A DNA stretch of 64,000 nt from CAVRZJ01 sp964594125 (GTDB lineage: Bacteria > Acidobacteriota > Thermoanaerobaculia > Thermoanaerobaculales > Thermoanaerobaculaceae). The notes beneath the pieces were generated by a model. That model saw only the letters and a list, made by a program, of their open reading frames with translations, ran no database searches and was not told the origin of the DNA. Shown in pieces: positions 8,170 to 16,291 of the stretch. Location: contig CAZQLL010000005.1 of assembly GCA_964594125.1 (NCBI GenBank), forward strand, positions 62,001-126,000. The letters are read 5' to 3'. The translations under genes and the position numbers were made by a program. The number at the start of each line of letters is the position of its first letter. The first letter of the stretch is position 1.

Positions 8170-8400
8170 CTAGTCCAGGATCTCGAGGACGAGACGCTTG
8201 CGCACCCGCACGCCGGCGGCGGCGAGGAGCGTCCGGATGGCGCGCGCGGTCCGCCCCTGCTTGCCGATCACCCGCCCGAGGTCTTCGGGAGCGACGCGCA
8301 GCTCGAGCACCGTCGTCTGCTCGCCCGCGATCTCCTTGACCTCGACGCGGTCGGGCTGATCCACGAGCGCCCTGGCGATCGACTCCACGAGTTGCTTCAT
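8170..8400 (-). CDS. khpA: KH-domain RNA-binding protein KhpA
   Basis: This 76-residue protein is a single KH domain with the GxxG-type loop VIGKQGRTARAIRTLL. Such YlqC/KhpA proteins are encoded between rpsP and rimM in most bacteria and bind many small RNAs and mRNAs, often as a dimer with KhpB. Length and position match the family exactly. Confidence 0.93.
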   Translation of the reverse strand: MKQLVESIARALVDQPDRVEVKEIAGEQTTVLELRVAPEDLGRVIGKQGRTARAIRTLLAAAGVRVRKRLVLEILD

Positions 8401-8436
8401 CTCGGACCTCCGCGGGTCAGGCGGCGTTTGGACGCG

Positions 8437-8667
8437 TCACTTCGTGGCGAGCAGGGTGCGCACGGTCTCCGAGAGCTGCGCGCCACGCGCCACCCAGTAC
8501 GCCACGCGATCGCGGTCGATGCGGACCTCCGCCGGCTGCGTTCTCGGGTTGTACGAGCCCACCTCCTCGAGCACAGCCGCCGAGGGGGTCCGGCGGCCGT
8601 CGGACACCACCACGCGATAGACCGGGCGCCGGTTCGCACCCATGCGTCGCAGTCGGATCTTCAGCAT
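8437..8667 (-). CDS. rpsP: 30S ribosomal protein S16
   Basis: S16 is an early 16S rRNA-binding assembly protein. The sequence starts MLKIRLRRMGANRRPVYRVV and has the conserved IEEVGSYNPRTQP-like segment (here LEEVGSYNPRTQP). It is 76 residues, a normal length for short S16 forms. It lies 36 bases from khpA and 133 bases downstream of ffh in the ffh-rpsP-khpA-rimM-trmD-rplS-rnhB operon. Confidence 0.96.
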   Translation of the reverse strand: MLKIRLRRMGANRRPVYRVVVSDGRRTPSAAVLEEVGSYNPRTQPAEVRIDRDRVAYWVARGAQLSETVRTLLATK

Positions 8668-8800
8668 CTCTCACCTACCTCCGCTCTTCACGCCGGGGTT
8701 TGCGCGGCGCCGGGCACGGCCGCGCGCCGCTTCCCGGTCCGTCGCGGTCGCCCGCGGAACGGGAATTGTAGCAGACGCCGGCCGCCCCGGGGGCGGCGCG

Positions 8801-10123
8801 TCACAGGCCGAGCGACCGCAGCACCCGGCGGGGGTCGCCGCCGGAGCCGAACCGCTTCATCAGCTTGCGCATCTCGGCGTGCTGCCGGAGCAGCCGGTTG
8901 ACCTCTTCGACGGTGGTGCCGGCGCCGCGCGCGATCCGCTTGCGGCGCGAGCCGTTGAGGATCTCTGGGCGGCGGCGCTCCCTCGGCGTCATCGAGCAGA
9001 TGATCGCCTCGAAGCGCTTGATCCGCTTCTCGTCGACGTCGGTTCCCTTGAGCGCCTTGGCCCCCGGGATCAGATCGGTGAGCTGGGACAGCAGCCCGCC
9101 GCCGCGCATCTGCTTGAGCTGCTCGCGCAGGTCCTCGAGGTCGAACCCTTCCTTCCTGATCTTCTTCTCGAGCTCCGCCGCACGCTTGAGGTCGATCGAC
9201 TCCTGCGCCTTCTCCACAAGCGTCAGCACGTCGCCCATGCCGAGGATGCGCGCCGCCATGCGGTCGGGGTGGAACACCTCGAGGTCCTCGAGGCGCTCGC
9301 CGATGCCTGCCAGCCGCACCGGCTGGCAGGCCACGGACACCACGGAGAGCGCCGCGCCGCCGCGCGCGTCGCCGTCGAGTTTGGTGAGGATGACGCCGGT
9401 CAGCGGCAGGCGCGCGGAGAACGCTTCGGCCTGCCTGACTGCGTCCTGCCCGGTCATCGCGTCGGCGACCAGCAGCACCTCGGAAGGCTGCAGGAGAGCG
9501 TGCAGCTCGGAGAGCTCGCGCATCAGCGCGTCGTCGACGTGGAGTCGGCCCGCGGTGTCGAACACCAGCACCTCGAATCCCTTGCGCCGCGCCTCGACGA
9601 GCGAGGCGCGCGCGATCTCGGGCGCTGACGGCCACGGCCGGGTGTCGAGCACCGGGATGCCGGCCTGGCGGCCGAGCTGCTCGAGCTGCTCGCGCGCGGC
9701 CGGGCGCGCGGTGTCGGCGGGCACCAGCAGGACGTGCTTGCCGAGCTTCGCCTTGAGGAAGACGCCGAGCTTCGCGCACGTCGACGTCTTGCCGGTCCCC
9801 TGCAGGCCGACCAGCAGCAGCGGCGCCGGGAACCCCTTGAGCCTGATCGGCCGGTGCTCGCCGCCGAGCAGGCGCGTGATCTCCTCGTGGACGATCTTGA
9901 CCACCTGCTGCGCGGGCTTGAGCGAGGCGAGAACCTCCTTGCCGACCGCGCGCTCGCGCACCCGGGCGGTGAACTCCTTGACCACCGGCAGCGCGACGTC
10001 GGCCGCGAGCAGCGCGCGCCGGATCTCCGCCAGCGCAGCATCCACGTGCTGCTCGGTGAGGTGGCCCTCGCCGCGCAGCGTCTTGAACACCTTCTGCAGC
10101 CGTTCCGCGATCGCCTCGAGCAT
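8801..10123 (-). CDS. ffh: signal recognition particle protein Ffh
   Basis: Ffh is the SRP54 GTPase that delivers nascent membrane proteins to FtsY. The NG domain (about 1-295) has the G1 loop GLQGTGKTS at 106-114, DTAGR and TKLDGDARGG. The C-terminal M domain contains the 4.5S RNA-binding region ending SRRKRIARGAG. At 440 residues it is full length. It heads the ribosomal/translation operon on the minus strand. The leader contains a GCCGGC-TCCC-GCCGGC hairpin (10139-10154) between the -10 candidate and the start. Confidence 0.96.
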   Translation of the reverse strand: MLEAIAERLQKVFKTLRGEGHLTEQHVDAALAEIRRALLAADVALPVVKEFTARVRERAVGKEVLASLKPAQQVVKIVHEEITRLLGGEHRPIRLKGFPAPLLLVGLQGTGKTSTCAKLGVFLKAKLGKHVLLVPADTARPAAREQLEQLGRQAGIPVLDTRPWPSAPEIARASLVEARRKGFEVLVFDTAGRLHVDDALMRELSELHALLQPSEVLLVADAMTGQDAVRQAEAFSARLPLTGVILTKLDGDARGGAALSVVSVACQPVRLAGIGERLEDLEVFHPDRMAARILGMGDVLTLVEKAQESIDLKRAAELEKKIRKEGFDLEDLREQLKQMRGGGLLSQLTDLIPGAKALKGTDVDEKRIKRFEAIICSMTPRERRRPEILNGSRRKRIARGAGTTVEEVNRLLRQHAEMRKLMKRFGSGGDPRRVLRSLGL

Positions 10124-10164
10124 TCCCCACCCCTCGCCGCCGGCGGGAGCCGGCGTGACCGAGC

Positions 10165-10170
10165 ATGATA
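10165..10170 (-). promoter_or_regulatory. candidate -10 box (TATCAT) of the ffh operon
   Basis: The minus strand has TATCAT 41 bases before the ffh ATG, in a stretch otherwise nearly all G and C. No clear -35 hexamer lies 16-18 bases upstream, so this is a partial promoter call. Confidence 0.35.
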
Positions 10171-10225
10171 GCGAACGAGCCGCGGGCCGGCGCCTCCCGG
10201 CCGGCTGCGGCGTTCCCGCGCGAAG

Positions 10226-11833
10226 CTAGCGTCGCGGCAGGCGGGTGTCGACGTCGGCGAGACGGCGCTTCGCCTCGGGGTCGACCACGATCTTCACCCA
10301 GAGGGTCTGGCGCTCGGGGTGGCTGAGCTTGACGTAGTAGACGCCGGCCCCGGGGAACATGTACGACTTTCCGAGCTTGCCGAAGCCGGCGCCGTCCCAG
10401 TCGTCGGCGATGCCGATCAGCCTGCCGTTGACGGTCACCTGCGCCTTCTCCGGCGACACGTTGAAGTTGGCGCCCTCGCGGCACTCGAACACCTGGACGA
10501 TCGGCGGGGTCGGCGTCGGCGGCGGCGGCGCGGTGGGCGCCGCGGCGACGCGCGGCGCCTGCGCCGGCCCGGCCTGCGGCAGCGGCCGCCAGCGCGACGC
10601 CGGCGGCGCCACCGCCGGCGGCGGCGCCTGGCCGAGCACCGGACGCACCGGCTCCGGCTCGGGCGCCGCGGTCGGCGCGGGCACCGCCGGAGCGGCCGGG
10701 AGCACGGCCGGCGCGTCGCCGCCCGGCGCCGTCGGCGGGGCCCCCGCCTGCGCCCCCGGCTCGACTTGCGCCGCGGCGCCGGGTCCGTGCCCGCGCAGGA
10801 GCAGCGCCGCGACCACGACCGCCAGCAGCACGACGGCGCCCGCGAGCACCGGGAGCAGCGGGAAGCGCCTCGCCTGCACCGCCACGGTGGCCGCGGTGGT
10901 GGTCTGCGGCGCGGCCGCCGCGGCCGCCGTCGCTGGCGGAACGGAAGAGGCGGGCGCGATCATCTTCGTCGCGCTGGTCATCTCGACGCCGGCGCTCGCG
11001 GCCTGCACGGCGAGGGCGCGTGCCTCGGCCGCGAAGGCGGCGCCGTCCTTGACGCGGTCCTGCGGGTCCTTGGCGAGGCAGGCGCGCATGAAGTTGGACG
11101 CGCGCTCGCCGAGCGAGCTCGCCGCTTCGGTGTCGACGAGCGGGTCCTCGTGGAGGATCTGGTAGATCAGGCTGGTGATGGTGTCGGCGGGAAACGGCTT
11201 GCGGTGCAGCAGCAGCTCGTAGAGGACGACACCGAGCGAGAACAGATCGGCGCGGCCGTCCGGCGACAGCCCGCGCACCTGCTCCGGCGCCATGTAGGCC
11301 GGGCTGCCGACGACCGTGCCCGTCCGCGTCAGGTCGGTGCCCTCGCCGATCGCCTTGGCGACGCCGAAGTCGGCCACCTTCACGCGGCCGTCCTTGGTGA
11401 GCATGATGTTGGCGGGCTTGACGTCGCGGTGCACCACGCCGAGCGCGTGCGCGGCCGCGAGCGCATCGGCGCACTGGGCGACCATCATGAACGACTCGGC
11501 GACGGTCGGGTACTCCTTGCGCGCCAGGCGCTGCGCGAGCGATTCCCCCTCGATCAGCTCCATCACGAGGTAGAGCGAGTCGCCGGCGCGCCCGGCGTCG
11601 TACACGGTGACGATCCCTGGGTGGTTGATACGCGCCGCGATCTTCGCCTCGCGCAGGAAGCGCGCCTCCATCTCCTGCGTGTTGAGAGCGCCGGCGGACT
11701 GCTGCGACGAGATCACCTTGATCGCGACGTGGCGGTCGAGCGCCGGGTCGACGCCGCGGTAGACGACGCCCATCGCGCCGCGGCCCAGCTCGCCAACGAT
11801 CTTGTAGCGCCCTATCTCGGACGGGACAGTCAC
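10226..11833 (-). CDS. Ser/Thr protein kinase, membrane-anchored (PknB-like)
   Basis: The kinase domain fills about residues 8-275: glycine loop GELGRGAMGVVY, Lys39 in VAIK, catalytic HRDVKPAN at 135-142, DFG at 155-157 and APE at 182-184. One membrane segment at about 324-347 follows. The periplasmic tail is an Ala/Pro-rich linker of roughly 100 residues and a final folded part of about 85 residues (FECREGANFNVSPEKAQVTVNG), which I cannot assign; the wording 'NGRLIGIADDW' suggests a small beta domain. The start is a GTG with GAGGTGG upstream. It is a single-gene unit, and its substrate is unknown. Confidence 0.92.
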   Translation of the reverse strand: MTVPSEIGRYKIVGELGRGAMGVVYRGVDPALDRHVAIKVISSQQSAGALNTQEMEARFLREAKIAARINHPGIVTVYDAGRAGDSLYLVMELIEGESLAQRLARKEYPTVAESFMMVAQCADALAAAHALGVVHRDVKPANIMLTKDGRVKVADFGVAKAIGEGTDLTRTGTVVGSPAYMAPEQVRGLSPDGRADLFSLGVVLYELLLHRKPFPADTITSLIYQILHEDPLVDTEAASSLGERASNFMRACLAKDPQDRVKDGAAFAAEARALAVQAASAGVEMTSATKMIAPASSVPPATAAAAAAPQTTTAATVAVQARRFPLLPVLAGAVVLLAVVVAALLLRGHGPGAAAQVEPGAQAGAPPTAPGGDAPAVLPAAPAVPAPTAAPEPEPVRPVLGQAPPPAVAPPASRWRPLPQAGPAQAPRVAAAPTAPPPPTPTPPIVQVFECREGANFNVSPEKAQVTVNGRLIGIADDWDGAGFGKLGKSYMFPGAGVYYVKLSHPERQTLWVKIVVDPEAKRRLADVDTRLPRR

Positions 11834-11952
11834 CTCAGCACCACCTCATTCGCACACGAATGCGTGCGACGAGCGCGCTCTGTCGCCGCGGCCACCGTTG
11901 GCACTCCAGCCTCCCACCGTGTCTCGACGCCCGGCACTGCAACGAAAACGCG

Positions 11953-12285
11953 CTAGAACTCGAAAACTTCCCCCTCGAAGACATCGGAGAGCTGGCGCAT
12001 GACCGCGGTGGTCAGGCCTGCCGAGACGCCGGCGACGATCGCCGCGCCCTTGCTCCGCCCGAGCAGGAACCCCACCGCCGCCACCGCCCCCACCGACAGG
12101 AACGGGTGACGGCGCACGAGATCGCGCCAGTCGATCCCCTCCGGGATGACCTTGTCGAGGAGGTAGTCGGCGTCCAGCCGCCGGGGCTCATCCGCGACAG
12201 CCTCCTCGTCCTCGGCCTCGAGGTCGAACGTCTCTGTGGCGCTCGGCGCCCCGGGCTCCTCGTCTCTGGTGGTGCGCTCGTCCAT
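11953..12285 (-). CDS. small membrane protein of unknown function
   Basis: This protein has 110 residues. The first 45 are acidic and probably disordered; then comes IDWRDLVRRHPFLSVGAVAAVGFLLGRSKG and a second hydrophobic stretch near 78-95. The pattern of a short amphipathic helix before a glycine-rich membrane helix resembles DUF883/YtxH-type proteins like its upstream neighbour, which ends 3 bases before it. The two are almost certainly co-transcribed. The function is unknown. Confidence 0.7.
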   Translation of the reverse strand: MDERTTRDEEPGAPSATETFDLEAEDEEAVADEPRRLDADYLLDKVIPEGIDWRDLVRRHPFLSVGAVAAVGFLLGRSKGAAIVAGVSAGLTTAVMRQLSDVFEGEVFEF

Positions 12286-12288
12286 GTG

Positions 12289-12786
12289 CTACGGCTCCCG
12301 CCGGCGGACCACGTAGCCGACCGCGAAGCCCACCGCGAAGGCGATCAGGATCGACTTGCCGGGGTTGCGCCTGACGTAGTCGACGACGTCGTCGCGCACC
12401 TCCTTCATGTCGACCTCCTGGACCCTGGCCTTGACCTTCGCATAGCCGCGCCTGACCTCTGCGGAAAGCCGGTCGAACTGCACCTTCGCTTTCGCGTACG
12501 CCTCCTCGGCGGCCTCGCGGGAGCGGCCGTACAGCTCGCCCATCTTCTCCCGCGCCGCTTCGAGCGCGCTGCGCGCCTCGGCGAGGTACGCCTTCGCCTT
12601 CTCGTAGCCGTCGGCGGTCCGCGTGCGGACCTTGCCGTACCCCTCGCCGAGCGCTTCCTTGGCCCGGTCCATCGAGCCCTCGGCGTGCGCGATCGACTCC
12701 TTGGCGCCTTCGAGCACCTCGTGTACAGCTCCTTCGAGCTGGTCGATCTTCTCCTCGACCTTGGATGACTTCTTCTCTTCCGCCAT
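12289..12786 (-). CDS. DUF883/ElaB-like coiled-coil membrane-anchored protein
   Basis: The protein has 165 residues. Residues 1-130 are charged amphipathic helices with 11-residue-like periodicity (AKAYLAEARSALEAAREKMGELYGRSREAAEEAY), as in ElaB/YqjD and LEA-like proteins. The C-terminus VRRNPGKSILIAFAVGFAVGYVVRRREP is the typical DUF883 anchor helix followed by basic residues. Known ElaB/YqjD proteins bind ribosomes at the membrane in stationary phase or stress; that role here is inference. The start has GGAGG at 6 bases and a good promoter (TTGCCC-17-TAGAAT). Confidence 0.78.
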   Translation of the reverse strand: MAEEKKSSKVEEKIDQLEGAVHEVLEGAKESIAHAEGSMDRAKEALGEGYGKVRTRTADGYEKAKAYLAEARSALEAAREKMGELYGRSREAAEEAYAKAKVQFDRLSAEVRRGYAKVKARVQEVDMKEVRDDVVDYVRRNPGKSILIAFAVGFAVGYVVRRREP

Positions 12787-12819
12787 GGCGGCCTCCAGTC
12801 GTACGTGGCTCTCGCCGGG

Positions 12820-12848
12820 ATTCTACGCCAGGGCGCCGGTGCGGGCAA
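12820..12848 (-). promoter_or_regulatory. sigma70-type promoter of the DUF883-like pair
   Basis: On the minus strand TTGCCC (12848-12843) and TAGAAT (12825-12820) are exactly 17 bases apart, predicting a start near 12813 and a leader of about 27 bases. The divergent nuclease gene starts at 12880 in the same 93-base gap. Confidence 0.6.
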
Positions 12849-12879
12849 GCGCCGCCACGGTAGTGATAAGGTTCGCCGC

Positions 12880-14271
12880 ATGGCGACGATCACCTTTCTC
12901 GGGGCCGCCGGCACCGTCACGGGCTCCCGCTACCTCGTCGAGGCGCACGGCCGCCGCCTCCTCGTCGACGCCGGTCTGTTCCAGGGGCGCAAGGAGCTGC
13001 GCCTGCGCAACTGGGCGCCGTTCCCCTGCGACGCCGGCTCGCTGTCGGCCGTGATCATCACCCACGCCCACATCGACCACTCGGGGTTCCTGCCGCGGCT
13101 CGTGCGCGAGGGGTTCAGCGGTCCCGTATTCGTGACGGCGCCGACCCGTCGCCTGCTGCCGCCGATGCTCCTCGACGCGGCGCACCTCCAGGAGGAGGAG
13201 GCCCGCTACGCGAACAAGGTGCGGTCGACGCGGCACGCCCCCGCGCTGCCTCTGTTCACGGCCGACGACGCGCACCAGGCGATCCGCACGCTGCAGGCGC
13301 TGCCGTTCGGCGCGCCGCACGACCTCTGGCCGGGCGCCCGCTTCACCTACCACCGGCAGGGGCACATCCTCGGCGCGGCCGCGGTCGAGCTCACGCTCAA
13401 GGCGGCCGGCGGCGAGCGCACGTCGGTCTATTTCTCGGGCGACGTCGGCCGCTACGCCGTGCCGGTGCTGCAGCCTCCCACGCCCTACCCGGGCTCGACG
13501 TACCTGGTCGTGGAGTCGACCTACGGCAACCGCCATCACGGCCCCGGCGAACCGGGCGAGCAGCTCGCCGAGGCGGTCAATGAGGCGGTCGGCCGCGGCG
13601 GCGTCCTGGTGATCCCGGCGTTCGCCATCGACCGCACGCAGGAGGTGCTGTACTTGCTACGCGAGCTGATCGCCGACGAGGCGATCCGGCCGCTGCCGAT
13701 CTTCCTCGATTCGCCGATGGCGCTGGAGGCGACGCTCGCCTACCGCGACTGCATCCGCGAGCACGACGTCGAGGCGCGCGCGCTGCGCGAGAGTGGGATC
13801 GACCCGTTCTCCCCGCCTGGCCTCGCGATGGTGCGGACGGTCGACGAGTCCAAGCGGCTGAACTCGCTCGCCGGGCCTGCGATCGTGATCTCCGCCTCCG
13901 GGATGGCGACCGGCGGCCGTGTCCTCCACCACCTCCGGCGCCGGCTGCCCGACGAGTGCAACACCGTGCTGTTCGTCGGCTTCCAGGCCGAGGGCACGCG
14001 CGGCCGCCGCATCCTCGAGGGCGAGCCGGCGGTCAAGATCTTCGGCGAGATGGTGCCGGTGCGCGCGCAGGTGCGCAGCATCTCCTCGCTGTCCGCGCAT
14101 GCGGACGCCGACGAGCTGACGATCTGGGCCGCCGAGGCGCGCGAGCGCCCGCGCCTGGCGTTCGTCACCCACGGGGAGGAGGGCGCCAGCCGCGCGCTCG
14201 CCGACCGCTTCGCGGCGCGCTTCGGCTGGGACTGCTACCTGCCACGCCTCGAGGAGACCGTGCCGCTGTGA
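12880..14271 (+). CDS. beta-CASP metallo-beta-lactamase RNase
   Basis: This 463-residue protein is a metallo-beta-lactamase with a beta-CASP insert, the CPSF73/Cft2 type of RNA nuclease. THAHIDHSG supplies the zinc ligands, HILGAA and the FSGDVGR segment follow, and the beta-CASP part has VVESTYGNR, VIPAFAIDRTQEVLY and ISASGMATGGRVLHHL. The C-terminus has the RMK/zinc motif SLSAHAD. Length is typical. The ATG at 12880 is supported by the conserved N-terminus MATITFLGAAGTVTGS. It overlaps the next gene by four bases (GTGA). Confidence 0.9.
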   Translation: MATITFLGAAGTVTGSRYLVEAHGRRLLVDAGLFQGRKELRLRNWAPFPCDAGSLSAVIITHAHIDHSGFLPRLVREGFSGPVFVTAPTRRLLPPMLLDAAHLQEEEARYANKVRSTRHAPALPLFTADDAHQAIRTLQALPFGAPHDLWPGARFTYHRQGHILGAAAVELTLKAAGGERTSVYFSGDVGRYAVPVLQPPTPYPGSTYLVVESTYGNRHHGPGEPGEQLAEAVNEAVGRGGVLVIPAFAIDRTQEVLYLLRELIADEAIRPLPIFLDSPMALEATLAYRDCIREHDVEARALRESGIDPFSPPGLAMVRTVDESKRLNSLAGPAIVISASGMATGGRVLHHLRRRLPDECNTVLFVGFQAEGTRGRRILEGEPAVKIFGEMVPVRAQVRSISSLSAHADADELTIWAAEARERPRLAFVTHGEEGASRALADRFAARFGWDCYLPRLEETVPL

Positions 14272-15416
14272 GGCCGCGGCGGCGCCGCCTGCTCCGCTTC
14301 GCGGCGAAGCTGCTGCAGGCGCAGCACCGCGACCAGCTCCTGCTGCGCGCCGCGGCGCTCGCCTACACCAGCCTGCTGTCGCTCGTGCCGCTGCTCACCG
14401 TTGCGCTGGTCACGGTGTCGCGCGTGCAGCCGGAGCGCGCCGAGCTGGTGGTGCGCGCGATCGCCACGGTGCTGCCGTTCTCGCCGGCGCGCGTGCAGGC
14501 GACGCTCGCGTCGCTGGCCGAGCGCACGGCGTCGCTCGGGTGGCTGGCGATCCTCGTCTCTGTCCTGGTGACGTTCCAGGCGTTCTACCAGATCGAGGAG
14601 GTGATCAACGCGGTGTGGGGCGTGCCGCAGCGCCGGCGCTGGCGGTGGCGGCTGGCGTCGTTCGCCGCCGTGCTGCTCTCGGGGCCGCTGCTGATCACCG
14701 CCCTGTTCTCGTGGCTCTACTGGCTCTCGGCGAAGCCCTGGTACGTGAACATCGTCAGTTTCACCCGGCCCCTGCCGGCGCTGTTCTCGCTCGTCGCCCT
14801 GACGCTGCTGTACCGCTGGGTGCCGCACACGCGGGTGCCGTGGCGCGCCGCCCTGGCCGGCGCCGGCGTCGCCACGGCGGCCCTGCTTGCCGTGCACCTC
14901 GGCTTCCAGACGTACCTCGACCTCACCTCGGGGCTGAACGTCATCTACGGCTCGCTGGCGATCGTGCTGTTCTTCCTGATCTCGTTGCTCGTCTTCTGGT
15001 TCGCGATCCTCCTCGGGGCGGAGGCCTCGTGGGTGGTCGGCCACGTCCCCGCGCCGCTGCCCGCCGAGGACGTCGCGAACGCGGTGGCGCTGCTGCTGGA
15101 GGCGCGCACCGCCGGCACGGTGACGGCGCGGCGCGCCCGCGAGCTGCTCGGCCGCAACGCGGCGGAGGCGCTCGAGCTGCTCGCCCAGCCGCCCGAGTTC
15201 CTCGTCCGCACCCGCCGCGGGTGGCAGCTCGCGCGCAGTGGCGACGAGGTGCTGGTCGCCGAGGTGCGCTGCCGGCTCGGCGTCGCCGCGCCGCCGCTCG
15301 ACGACACCGCCAGCTTGCAGAGCCTGGTCGCGCTCGCAAAGCAGCGCAACGACTCGGGCCCGCTGCCGAAGGCGGCGGCACAGGGCGCCGCAGCAACGGG
15401 GGTGAACGGCGGTTAG
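14268..15416 (+). CDS. YihY/BrkB family inner-membrane protein
   Basis: The protein is 382 residues with about six membrane helices in the first 270 (for example LAYTSLLSLVPLLTVALVTV and LVALTLLYRWVPHTRVPW), which is the UPF0761/YihY pattern. The family was once called RNase BN; that was a misassignment and its function remains unclear. The last 110 residues look like a cytoplasmic winged-helix-type domain, also common in the family. The GTG start overlaps the nuclease stop codon. It ends by overlapping the convergent ubiE stop by four bases. Confidence 0.88.
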   Translation: MRPRRRRLLRFAAKLLQAQHRDQLLLRAAALAYTSLLSLVPLLTVALVTVSRVQPERAELVVRAIATVLPFSPARVQATLASLAERTASLGWLAILVSVLVTFQAFYQIEEVINAVWGVPQRRRWRWRLASFAAVLLSGPLLITALFSWLYWLSAKPWYVNIVSFTRPLPALFSLVALTLLYRWVPHTRVPWRAALAGAGVATAALLAVHLGFQTYLDLTSGLNVIYGSLAIVLFFLISLLVFWFAILLGAEASWVVGHVPAPLPAEDVANAVALLLEARTAGTVTARRARELLGRNAAEALELLAQPPEFLVRTRRGWQLARSGDEVLVAEVRCRLGVAAPPLDDTASLQSLVALAKQRNDSGPLPKAAAQGAAATGVNGG

Positions 15417-16168
15417 GGCCGGCGGCCGGTGTACTCCGAGAACATGCCGAGCACGAGCTCGCGCTTCACGTCGGCGAAGCCGGCCTGGCTGAGCGCCGCC
15501 ATGATCCGCTCCGGCGGCACGCACGCCTCGATGGTGTCCCAGAAATAGCGCCACAGGACGGCGGCGTCGCGGTTGCGCGTGGTCAGGCGCGAGAGCGCCG
15601 GGATCACCCCCTTGATGTACAGGCGCAGGAAAGCGCGGTGGAGGCGGCTCGGCGGCCGCGTGAGCTCGAGCACCAGTACGGTGCCGCCGGGGCTGAGCAC
15701 GCGCAGGAACTCACGGAACGTCACCGTCAGGTCGGCAAGGTGGCGCAGGGCGTAGCCCATCGCGAGGAACTCGAAGGAGGCTTCGCGGTACGGGAGCGCC
15801 TCGCCGGCGCCGAGCGTCGCCGGGATACCGAGCAGCCGGCGCGCCTCGGCGAGCATCCCCGGGCTGGGGTCGAGGCCGATGACGCGGCGCGGGTCGCCGA
15901 CGATCGCCGCCGCCTCGCGGGCGACCAGCCCGGTTCCGGTCGCGACGTCGAGCACGCGCTGCCCGGCGGCCAGCCCGGCGCGCTCGAGCGCCTGCCGGCG
16001 ATACCAGCGGCCGGTGCCGAACGCCATCATCGCCTCGATGTGGTCGTAGGCGCCCGCCGAGTGGTCGAACAGGCGGCGCACGTAGGCCGCCCGGTCCTCG
16101 TCCCTGCCGTAGTACGGCGCCAGCGTCGGGTGCGGCGCGAGCGGGGCGTCGCCGGGGCTCTCGTGCAC
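15413..16168 (-). CDS. ubiE: UbiE/MenG-type quinone methyltransferase
   Basis: A class I SAM methyltransferase of 251 residues. VRRLFDHSAGAYDHIEAMMAFG near the N-terminus and the SAM motif VLDVATGTGLVAREAA are typical of demethylmenaquinone/ubiquinone C-methyltransferases, as are ALRHLADL and the GGTVLVLELTRPPS strand. Whether the product is menaquinone or ubiquinone cannot be read from this; menaquinone is likelier in anaerobe-related lineages with multiheme cytochromes. A TATCCT -10 box lies only 6 bases before the GTG and there is no ribosome site, so the message may be leaderless. Confidence 0.85.
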   Translation of the reverse strand: MHESPGDAPLAPHPTLAPYYGRDEDRAAYVRRLFDHSAGAYDHIEAMMAFGTGRWYRRQALERAGLAAGQRVLDVATGTGLVAREAAAIVGDPRRVIGLDPSPGMLAEARRLLGIPATLGAGEALPYREASFEFLAMGYALRHLADLTVTFREFLRVLSPGGTVLVLELTRPPSRLHRAFLRLYIKGVIPALSRLTTRNRDAAVLWRYFWDTIEACVPPERIMAALSQAGFADVKRELVLGMFSEYTGRRP

Positions 16169-16291
16169 GCCGTAAGGATAGCAGCGCGCAGGCGGGGAAC
16201 GAGGCCCCGATGGGGAAGGTCAAGGGCCGGACGTGCCGCCCCCGGCGCACGCGGGAGCAGCCGCGGCCTGGGCTCGCCCGCGACCGTCGGA